DNA from: Lentisphaerota bacterium
Lineage (GTDB): Bacteria; Verrucomicrobiota; Lentisphaeria; Oligosphaerales; Oligosphaeraceae
Assembly: GCA_012799755.1 (NCBI GenBank)
Contig: JAAZKQ010000837.1
Span: forward strand, 1-9,097
DNA: 9,097 nt
Reading direction: 5' to 3'
Below, piece by piece: positions 1-6,076 of this stretch (position 1 is the stretch's first letter; every line of letters begins with the position of its first letter). The position numbers were made by a program, and so were the translations under genes. The notes beneath the pieces are model-generated. The model had not been told where the DNA came from. It saw only the letters and a list, made by a program, of their open reading frames with translations, and did no database searches.

Positions 1-82
1 ATGAAATGCCGCGAAGGCAAAAGGCTATTTTGCTGAGGCACAAAGCGTCATGGAAAAATAGTTAAATGAAGAACATTGGACT

Positions 83-115
83 CAGGAGACTGGTTGACCG
101 ACACCGGGGCTCCTG
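83..115. other. Imperfect hairpin in non-coding end region
   Basis: CAGGAG (83-88) can pair with CTCCTG (110-115), and CTGGT (90-94) with ACCGG (103-107, one G-T pair), leaving an internal loop and an eight-base end loop. No T run follows on the plus strand, so it is not a standard terminator. It lies in the 205-base stretch (1-205) where I see no gene; a smaller perfect stem GCAAAA/TTTTGC sits at 17-33. Confidence 0.35.
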
Positions 116-164
116 GAAACGCCGCCCTTTCGCGTGAGACTCCAGAATCTGCGATAATCGGCGT

Positions 165-200
165 AATCTGCGGATAAAAAAACATCCTGCGGATAAAAAA
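165..200. repeat. Direct repeat CTGCGGATAAAAAA in two copies
   Basis: The 14-base core CTGCGGATAAAAAA occurs at 168-181 and 187-200, offset by 19 bases. Immediately before it, 146-175 consists of three related units AATCTGCGAT, AATCGGCGT and AATCTGCGGAT, a roughly 9-10 base period. In the minus direction it lies just past the dehydrogenase stop and shows ATCC-GCA-GGAT followed by a T run, so a weak role in transcript ending is possible. I recall similar AATCTGCG strings between genes in unrelated genomes; function unknown. Confidence 0.6.
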
Positions 201-205
201 GTAAA

Positions 206-2125
206 TCAGTGCAGCATCACCTGTCCACCGGTAACGGGAATCGCCTGGCCGGTTTCGTATGCCTGCTCAACGCAGTACATAATGGCCCGGGCGACATCAA
301 CCGGCAGACAGCCGCGCCGCATCGGCACCTTGTCTTCGTAGAAGCGGCGCACATCCTCCACCGTCTTGGCGCCGGGCACCTTGCCGGTATTGAGATACTG
401 AACAAAAAGCCCGCGCTCCGGATCGCTCCACAGCGGCCCATCATAGAAATTACCGGGGCAGACACTATTGACCTTGATGCAGTCCGTCACCAGTTCCTTC
501 GCGAAGCTCTGCGTCAACCCGATCGTACCGAATTTCGAGCCGGCGTAGGCGCCGTTCTTGTTGCTGCCTTCCAGGCCGCTCTTGGAGTTGACCTGAACCA
601 CGTCAGACCACAATCCCTTGCCGTCAACGATCTGTGCGGCCATCACTTTCGCCGCGTATTTCACGCATAGGAAATAGCCCGTGTAGTTGATATTGGTGAC
701 GAAATCCCAGTCCTTCTTCGACATCTCCTTCACCGAGCCGGCGCGCAGCACACCGGCGTTGGCCACCAACAAGTCCACGCCACCGAAGTCCTTTGTCACC
801 GCCGCAAACATCGCCGCCACCGAATCCTCGTCGGCGATATTCACGGCCACCGACGTCGCCCGATCCGCGCCATAGGCATCGCAAAGTTCTTTCGCGGCAG
901 AGGCCGCGCCTTCGGCATTCATATCCGCGATCACCACCAGCGCGCCATTGGCGGCCAGGGTCTGGGCGATGCCCAGGCCAAAGCCCTGCGCGCCACCCGT
1001 CACCACGCTGACGCGATTGCCCAAGCGGCTGGCGGCACCCGTCGCCAGACTGACCTTGCGCCGGTAGGACTCCACTTCCCAGTTCTCGATGAACTTGTAC
1101 TGGCGCTCACTTAAAAAATGCGCCCCGCCAAAAGCCGCCGCCAGCGCCTGCACCTGCCGCGCATTGGCCAATGCCACCGCCACCGCCCGGGCGTCCTTCA
1201 AGCTGTCTCCGACCGTAAACAGCGCCTTGCCGGGCACTTCCACCACCTTCGGCTGATAGCCCCGTTCGGCCACGAAAGCCGCAATGCCCGCCGCGTCAGC
1301 AGCGCCGCGATAGGCAAAGCTCTTGGCGTACACGATATGATCCGGCGTCAGCGGCCCGCCCTGGGCTTCGCCGGCGCCGACGCAATGGACAATCACCCGC
1401 GCCTCGGCCGTGCCCAGAATCGTCCGCAAAGCCGGCGCACTGGCCAGCAGCGTGTCACGGTCCGGCTCGCCCAAGGCCGGCACGCCCACGGCCACGCCGG
1501 CCTGCGCATAAGCGCGCTTCAGCGTATCCACAATATGCTCGTAAAGTCGGCGGATTTCCTCCGCGCTGTCCGCGCCGACAAAGACGCCGTGGTTCTGCAG
1601 GAAGACCAGCTGCGGCTGCTTGCCTGAGGCCGCTTTCGCCTCATCCAGCGCCTTCTTGACCACGAAGGCCAGCGTGCAGCCCGGGTCGCAATAGTCCAGC
1701 CACAGCGCCTCAGGAAACAATTTTGCGCAGGCCGCCTTGCCCTCTTCCGCGCAAGTCATGCCATTCACCAGCGCCGGATGCAGATGCACGACATAGCTGT
1801 AGTCAATGACTTCGTGCACTGGTGCTTCCACCGATGGCCGACCGGCGCCCAGGGGCCGCACTGCAGCAGCCATCACGGCCTTCGCCGCCGCTTCACGCCC
1901 AGACGCATCCGCCGGCAGTTCGGTCGTGAACAATGCCCGGATCGCCTGGCGCTCCATCGCCAGAAACTGCTCAGGCTGAATCGTCGCCAGTGCCACGCCG
2001 CTGGGCTTGATGTACAGCGTCTTCTCATCTTTCACCGAGGTGTTGCCGCCACCCAAAAACACAAAATCCGGGTTCGCGCCGTAGTGCTGTGACAGCTTGG
2101 CGATGTTCTGCAGTTTTTCTTGCAT
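206..2125 (-). CDS. Bifunctional class II aldolase / short-chain dehydrogenase (RhaD/YuxG-type sugar enzyme)
   Basis: A 639-residue two-domain protein. Residues ~1-210 are a class II (zinc) sugar-phosphate aldolase domain: GGGNTS at 25-30, the metal-type HLH at 114-116 and QNHG with a third histidine at 179. Residues ~370-639 are an NAD(P)-dependent short-chain dehydrogenase: TGGAQGFG cofactor loop at 376-383, NAG at 456-458, and catalytic Ser514, Tyr527 and Lys531 (YAGSK). Fusions of this kind (RhaD/YuxG family) usually oxidise a deoxy-sugar lactaldehyde or cleave a ketose phosphate such as rhamnulose-1-phosphate in cytoplasmic L-rhamnose/L-fucose catabolism; the exact substrate cannot be read here. 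Family members are often ~680-700 residues, so this is a shorter form, but both active sites look intact. The ATG start is supported by AAGGA eight bases upstream. It follows the ftsZ-like gene on the same strand after 88 bases, so it may be read through or have its own promoter. Family call is secure; substrate is not. Confidence 0.93.
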   Translation of the reverse strand: MQEKLQNIAKLSQHYGANPDFVFLGGGNTSVKDEKTLYIKPSGVALATIQPEQFLAMERQAIRALFTTELPADASGREAAAKAVMAAAVRPLGAGRPSVEAPVHEVIDYSYVVHLHPALVNGMTCAEEGKAACAKLFPEALWLDYCDPGCTLAFVVKKALDEAKAASGKQPQLVFLQNHGVFVGADSAEEIRRLYEHIVDTLKRAYAQAGVAVGVPALGEPDRDTLLASAPALRTILGTAEARVIVHCVGAGEAQGGPLTPDHIVYAKSFAYRGAADAAGIAAFVAERGYQPKVVEVPGKALFTVGDSLKDARAVAVALANARQVQALAAAFGGAHFLSERQYKFIENWEVESYRRKVSLATGAASRLGNRVSVVTGGAQGFGLGIAQTLAANGALVVIADMNAEGAASAAKELCDAYGADRATSVAVNIADEDSVAAMFAAVTKDFGGVDLLVANAGVLRAGSVKEMSKKDWDFVTNINYTGYFLCVKYAAKVMAAQIVDGKGLWSDVVQVNSKSGLEGSNKNGAYAGSKFGTIGLTQSFAKELVTDCIKVNSVCPGNFYDGPLWSDPERGLFVQYLNTGKVPGAKTVEDVRRFYEDKVPMRRGCLPVDVARAIMYCVEQAYETGQAIPVTGGQVMLH

Positions 2126-2156
2126 GACCTTGTTCCTTTTTTAGTTATGCCCAGCC

Positions 2157-2174
2157 ATGGTTGTCATGGTCGTC
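2157..2174. repeat. Tandem 9-base repeat upstream of the aldolase/dehydrogenase
   Basis: ATGGTTGTC (2157-2165) is followed directly by ATGGTCGTC (2166-2174), eight of nine bases identical. It lies 32 bases upstream of the dehydrogenase start codon within the 88-base gap after the ftsZ-like gene. This could be an operator for a sugar regulator, but no regulator gene is present and chance is possible. Confidence 0.3.
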
Positions 2175-2213
2175 AAAATATGCTCAGAGCCCAGCCGGCC
2201 GCAGCCGCTGCTC

Positions 2214-3077
2214 CTACTCGGTGCCCTCGCCGCGATCAATACTGATGCCGCGGCGCTGAAAAGTCGGCACATCGAGATTCTGCCCATTGTAGCGCGTCGG
2301 CTCCGTTGATGAAAAAATCCCCAGCGACAATTCGCTGAAGGCGAAGAACAGCTGTTCCTGTCCCTTTGCCGGCACCTTGCCTGCTGCCGCGCCTTGGCTC
2401 GCAGCGGCCAATGGCGACGCGCTGTCTTTGACCGATGACAGCTCCGGCAGCGGATTGATGAAGGGCTGCAACATGCCGGCGGCGATTTCCCCCAACCAGA
2501 GCGCCAGCCGTGCGAAAGCCGCCTCGGCGACCGGCACCGCCGGCATCGTCACCTGCAAGGCATCAGCCGGCAGCTCCACAAAAACCCGGCACAACGCCTG
2601 AAGACGCTGCCGTTCCTCAGCTGACAGCCGTTGCCGTTCCTCCCCCTCGAAAGAGTAGGGCGTGCTGACCAAAACCAGTACCGGCAAGCCCATGCCCGCA
2701 GCGTACTCGACCAAGGGCAACAGCGCGCCCGTGCCGGTGCCGCCGCCCAGCGTCGCCGTCACCAACAACAGCCGACAGGCGCCCAGCAGCTCGCCAAACA
2801 TGGCTTGATCGGCATGAAAAGCCGCCGCCGCCAAATCGCTGTCGCCACGACAACCTTCGCCATCGGTAAGCTCACGACCAAAAAGCAGATAACGGGACGC
2901 CGCTGAAGACGACGCCGGCGGCGCCAGCGCCTCGGCCGTGTCAGCCAAAAACACCTGCAAGTTGCCCTGCCCGTAGTGCTTATACACATATTCGGCCGCC
3001 GCGCAGCCGCCCTCTCCCAAGCCAAGCAGAACGCAACGGGGCGCCCCTGGCACAGAGGCAGGCATCGCATGAGTCAT
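2214..3077 (-). CDS. ftsZ: Divergent, C-terminally reduced FtsZ-like protein
   Basis: Tubulin-like division GTPase, 287 residues against ~380-400 in usual FtsZ. The nucleotide-binding half is recognisable: GLGEGG (T1) at 19-24, ADTAEAL (T2) at 45-51, a T3-like TDGEGCRGD at 71-79, the GGGTGTG signature (T4) at 111-117, and SFEG with Glu144 and Arg148, which align with GTP-contacting residues. Helix 7 aligns around 186-203 (AAFARLALWLGEIAAG), but the usual Asn-Asp guanine contact reads Ala-Leu. Where the T7 loop NxDFxD belongs there is INPLPEL. An Ala/Ser/Lys-rich linker follows, then a tail NLDVPTFQRRGISID at 267-281 resembling the FtsA-binding peptide. The C-terminal domain is absent. Start chosen at 3077 because AGGGA lies seven bases upstream and the N-terminus fits FtsZ; ATGs at 3101 and 3140 are alternatives, the last overlapping ftsA by 37 bases. 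Pairing with ftsA supports a role in division. Either a specialised FtsZ or one decaying; a second normal ftsZ may lie elsewhere. Confidence 0.85.
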   Translation of the reverse strand: MTHAMPASVPGAPRCVLLGLGEGGCAAAEYVYKHYGQGNLQVFLADTAEALAPPASSSAASRYLLFGRELTDGEGCRGDSDLAAAAFHADQAMFGELLGACRLLLVTATLGGGTGTGALLPLVEYAAGMGLPVLVLVSTPYSFEGEERQRLSAEERQRLQALCRVFVELPADALQVTMPAVPVAEAAFARLALWLGEIAAGMLQPFINPLPELSSVKDSASPLAAASQGAAAGKVPAKGQEQLFFAFSELSLGIFSSTEPTRYNGQNLDVPTFQRRGISIDRGEGTE

Positions 3078-3103
3078 GGCACTTTCCCTGGGCATAGTCA
3101 TAG

Positions 3104-4366
3104 TCACCAATTCACCAGCGCATTCAATACTTTCCGGCACAACTGCAAACTTTCCGCCAGCGAGCCCGCCGCCGGCCGACCGGCGCGCTGAATCTCCAAA
3201 TCGCGTTGCCCCGAGCGCAACAGCCCGATCAAGGTGATATTTCGCGGCGAGTTGACAATTTCCGGGAGCCCGCTCGTGGAATATGGCCGGGCAATTTTCG
3301 CCGGTAGCTGCAAAACATTCTGGGCAAGCTCACAGATGCCGGGTATCATCGCTCCGCCGCCGGAAAGAAGCACGCTGCCGCCTGTCCAAGTCCAAGCGCC
3401 GGCTGCGGTCAACTCCTGCCTAATCACCTCAAACAGCTCGCTCAGCCGCAATTCCAGAACCAGCTCGACGCTGGAGGCCGGTATGGCCCGCCCTTTGCCG
3501 CCACGATTCAGCGTCGTCGTCACCATGCGATTGCGCCCATCATGCAACGCCACCGCCGAACAATGCATCGCCGACAACTCCCGGAGCATCTTCCGCCCCA
3601 CGCTGATATGCGCATTGAAGGCAATCGCCAAGTCATTGGCAATCTGCTCGCAACCCACCGTCAACTGTCCGCAGTGATAGCAGCCCAAGTCCGTAAACAC
3701 CGCGTAGGAGGTCACGCCCGCGCCAATGTCAATCAGCAGCTGGCCGCCGCTCACCGAGTTCACCGGCAAACAGGCGCAGCCAATGGCCAAGGGGGTGTAA
3801 AAAGCCGTCGAAACACCGCGCCCAAGCGCGTCAGCAAGTATCCCGCAGGTGGTCTTCAGGCGATCCTGATTGGCCACCACATGCTGCAATTCCACTTCCA
3901 AGCTACGGGACGAATGGCCAACCGCGTTGAGGACTTCCCGACCGTCATCCAGCCGGTGCACCCGCGTATAACTATGCAAAGGCAGGGTGTCCGGCGGCGG
4001 CGGCAACTCGTTGGCCATGTGTGCCGCACGCACCATGTCCTCCTCGGAAATCCGCGTGTCCGGCCGATCAATCGTCACCCGACCAACATGATTCAAGGTA
4101 CGCAGATAGTTGCCGGACAGGGCCAGAAAAACCGGCCCGTTGATCTCGGCGCCGGCATTTTCCTCGGCCTGGGCCAAGGCGCGCTTGACTTGCTCAACCA
4201 CAAAAACCGTGTCTATCGCCTCGCCTTTGCACATCTGCACCGACGGCGCTTCTCCGTAGCCAAGCAGTGACAGCACGCCCGCGCTGTGGTACTCGCCCAT
4301 GAGGACTTTCGTGCTCGCCGTGCCAATCTCGACACCTGTGTATATATCCCGTTGGGCCTTCGCCAT
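3104..4366 (-). CDS. ftsA: Cell division protein FtsA
   Basis: Actin-like ATPase that tethers FtsZ filaments to the inner membrane. From the chosen start it is 420 residues, the same length as E. coli FtsA. Visible motifs: phosphate-1 loop GVEIGTASTK at 11-20; FtsA-type 1C domain in roughly 80-170; phosphate-2 loop LLIDIGAGVTSYAVF at 210-224; adenosine motif VLLSGGGAMIPG at 332-343; and a basic/hydrophobic C-terminal segment SLQLCRKVLNALVNW at 406-420 that fits the membrane-targeting amphipathic helix. The GCEQIANDLA stretch at 238-247 is a variant of the usual GGxxIxxDI motif. ATG 4366 is preferred over ATG 4408 because MAKAQRDIYTGVEIG matches where FtsA proteins begin and GAG lies about nine bases upstream; the 4408 start lacks a ribosome site. 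It ends 26 bases before the ftsZ-like start, the standard ftsA-ftsZ order. No ftsQ lies immediately upstream, unlike the usual division cluster. Confidence 0.94.
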   Translation of the reverse strand: MAKAQRDIYTGVEIGTASTKVLMGEYHSAGVLSLLGYGEAPSVQMCKGEAIDTVFVVEQVKRALAQAEENAGAEINGPVFLALSGNYLRTLNHVGRVTIDRPDTRISEEDMVRAAHMANELPPPPDTLPLHSYTRVHRLDDGREVLNAVGHSSRSLEVELQHVVANQDRLKTTCGILADALGRGVSTAFYTPLAIGCACLPVNSVSGGQLLIDIGAGVTSYAVFTDLGCYHCGQLTVGCEQIANDLAIAFNAHISVGRKMLRELSAMHCSAVALHDGRNRMVTTTLNRGGKGRAIPASSVELVLELRLSELFEVIRQELTAAGAWTWTGGSVLLSGGGAMIPGICELAQNVLQLPAKIARPYSTSGLPEIVNSPRNITLIGLLRSGQRDLEIQRAGRPAAGSLAESLQLCRKVLNALVNW

Positions 4367-4577
4367 CTGCTTCTCAATCCGCTGTTGCAACCATACCCGC
4401 CACGCCATGGGGAAGCTTCGCCCCCAGTGCCACGCTCAGTGACAGTACGGCCAAACGCCTTTCACGCCCGCGAAAACGAGCCAGAGTCGCCTGCACTATG
4501 TCGCCGTCCTGCCAAGCCGCTGTAGAACAGAGAAGTTAAGGTGTCACAGCCGGCATTCAAGGACATGCGACCGTTTT

Positions 4578-4606
4578 TTGGCTGTATAGTATGGCTTCGT
4601 CATAAG
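4578..4606 (+). promoter_or_regulatory. Candidate sigma-70-like promoter for the rightward block
   Basis: TTGGCT (4578-4583) and CATAAG (4601-4606) are separated by 17 bases and each match four of six consensus positions, about 40 bases before the small coiled-coil gene. A second possible -10, TATAGT (4585-4590), matches five of six but has no -35 at correct spacing. Position between divergent genes supports a promoter here; the exact boxes are inference. Confidence 0.3.
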
Positions 4607-4643
4607 AATCAACTCACTGCGAAGCATCAGCAAAGGACAAACG

Positions 4644-4916
4644 ATGAAAAGCGCTTTCGAACTGGCCATGGAACGCCTCGGCGGCAATATCAGACAGTAT
4701 TCGGATGAACAGAAAGAACAACTGGCTGAAGTTGACAGACTCTACGAATCGAAAATCGCCCAGGCGAAATTCGCCGCCGCCGACCGGCTCAAAAAGGCCA
4801 GCAACGACAGCGCCCAGCAAGAACAAATCCAAAATGACCTCGCCGTCGAACTGCGCTCCCTGGAAGAACAACGCGAGCGCAAAAAAGAAGAGCTGCGCAA
4901 GCAATTCAACGGCTGA
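4644..4916 (+). CDS. Small coiled-coil protein of unknown function
   Basis: A 90-residue, highly charged, Lys/Glu/Gln/Ala-rich protein predicted to be almost entirely helical and probably coiled-coil (residues ~20-88, e.g. EQKEQLAEVDRLYESKIAQ, with heptad-like spacing of hydrophobic residues). No signal peptide, membrane segment or catalytic motif is visible. I recall similar short proteins starting MKSAxELAMERL in PVC bacteria, but I assign no function. The ATG is well supported: AAAGGA at 4632-4637 sits six bases upstream. It is the first gene of the rightward block, diverging from ftsA and 53 bases before obg, so it may be co-transcribed with obg. Its placement between division and GTPase genes is suggestive only. 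Confidence 0.82.
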   Translation: MKSAFELAMERLGGNIRQYSDEQKEQLAEVDRLYESKIAQAKFAAADRLKKASNDSAQQEQIQNDLAVELRSLEEQRERKKEELRKQFNG

Positions 4917-4969
4917 GCATCATGTCGCGGCAGCGAGGGCCGACGCAATTATACCCGGCAGGATAGGAT

Positions 4970-6076
4970 ATGTTTGTTGATAGAGTGAAAATAGTCGTCG
5001 CCGCCGGCGACGGCGGCAACGGCTGCGTCAGCTTCCGACGAGAAAAATTTGTGCCCTTGGGCGGGCCCGACGGCGGCGACGGCGGCGACGGCGGCTCCGT
5101 CATCCTCCGCGCCTCAGCCGGCGAGCACAGCCTTGTTGATCTGAAATTTCAGCAGCATTGGTCAGCCGAGCGCGGCGGCGGCGGCATGGGTAAGCGCATG
5201 CACGGCGCCCGCGGCCGCAACTGCATCGTTGCCGTGCCCCTCGGTACGCTGGTCTTCCTGGAAAACAGCGACGAACTCATCGTTGATCTTTGCGAAGACG
5301 GCCAGGAGTACCTCATTGCCCAAGGCGGCAAGGGCGGCAAAGGCAACAGCCGTTTCGTCAGCTCCGTAAACCGCGCCCCACGCACGGCGCAGCCCGGCAG
5401 TGAAGGCGAAAAGAAAACCCTTGAGCTCGAACTCAAGATCATAGCCGACGTCGGTCTGGTCGGCTACCCCAACGCCGGCAAATCCACCCTCCTGCGCGCC
5501 ATTTCCGCCGCCAAACCCAAAACCGCGCCGTACCCATTTACCACCCTCCACCCCAACGTCGGCATCGTCGAAACCGACGACTACCGCCGCTACACCGTCG
5601 CCGACATTCCCGGGCTTATCGCCGGCGCCTCCGAAAATGTCGGCCTCGGCCACGCCTTCCTCCGCCATATCGAACGCTGCCGCATTCTCTGCTACACCCT
5701 CGACATGGGCGGCGTTGATGGCCGAGACCCCCTCGCCGATCTGGAATCCCTACGTGACGAAATCGGCAAATACGAAGAAGCGCTGCTCAAACGACCGGCC
5801 ATCATCGTCGCCAATAAGATGGATATTGAAGTCGCCGCTGAGAATCTTCGGCGACTGCGTGAAGCCGAACCCAACACGCTGATTATGCCCGTCTGCGCCG
5901 AACTCGGCGAACATACCCAGGAGCTCATCCTCACTCTCCGCAAAATGCTTGATGAAAGCCCAGCCGACAACCCGGATGACCTCCAACGCATCCTCGCCAA
6001 ACGCCGCAGCTACCACTCACGTAAAAAATCAGCGGACGACGCCGACTGGTCCGGCGTGGAGGTCTTCTACCAGTGA
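4970..6076 (+). CDS. obg: Obg/CgtA family GTPase
   Basis: Essential cytoplasmic GTPase that binds the 50S ribosomal subunit late in assembly and links growth to nucleotide levels. 368 residues. Residues ~1-157 form the glycine-rich Obg fold (GGPDGGDGGDGG at 31-42, RGGGGMGKRMHGARG at 68-82, GGKGGKGN at 119-126). Residues ~158-330 are the G domain with G1 GYPNAGKST at 165-173, switch threonines FTT at 190-192, G3 DIPGLIAGA at 212-220, G4 NKMD at 282-285 and a G5-like CAE at 309-311. The remaining ~40 residues are a short charged tail; the TGS-like C-terminal domain (OCT) of some Gram-positive Obg proteins is absent. AGGA at 4960-4963, six bases before the ATG, supports the start. The stop overlaps the next gene's GTG start, suggesting translational coupling. 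All GTPase motifs are intact. Confidence 0.97.
   Translation: MFVDRVKIVVAAGDGGNGCVSFRREKFVPLGGPDGGDGGDGGSVILRASAGEHSLVDLKFQQHWSAERGGGGMGKRMHGARGRNCIVAVPLGTLVFLENSDELIVDLCEDGQEYLIAQGGKGGKGNSRFVSSVNRAPRTAQPGSEGEKKTLELELKIIADVGLVGYPNAGKSTLLRAISAAKPKTAPYPFTTLHPNVGIVETDDYRRYTVADIPGLIAGASENVGLGHAFLRHIERCRILCYTLDMGGVDGRDPLADLESLRDEIGKYEEALLKRPAIIVANKMDIEVAAENLRRLREAEPNTLIMPVCAELGEHTQELILTLRKMLDESPADNPDDLQRILAKRRSYHSRKKSADDADWSGVEVFYQ

Noticed and set aside
2182..2213. GC-rich inverted sequence after the ftsZ-like stop as a terminator
   Set aside because: The stem needs bulges and is not followed by a convincing T run on the minus strand.
3542..4270. A 242-codon open frame on the plus strand
   Set aside because: It is antisense to ftsA, rich in Arg/His/Gln, and without motifs; ftsA is clearly the real gene.
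4533..4560. TTGAAT ... TAACTT as a minus-strand promoter for ftsA
   Set aside because: The -10 box matches only three of six positions; a promoter is expected here but these boxes are too weak to call.
5060..5096. Tandem GGCGGCGAC-like 9-base repeats
   Set aside because: They encode the normal glycine/aspartate-rich loop of the Obg fold, so need no separate explanation.
5162..5668. A 168-codon minus-strand frame inside obg
   Set aside because: Gly/Ala/Val-rich mirror of the Obg coding sequence with no independent support.
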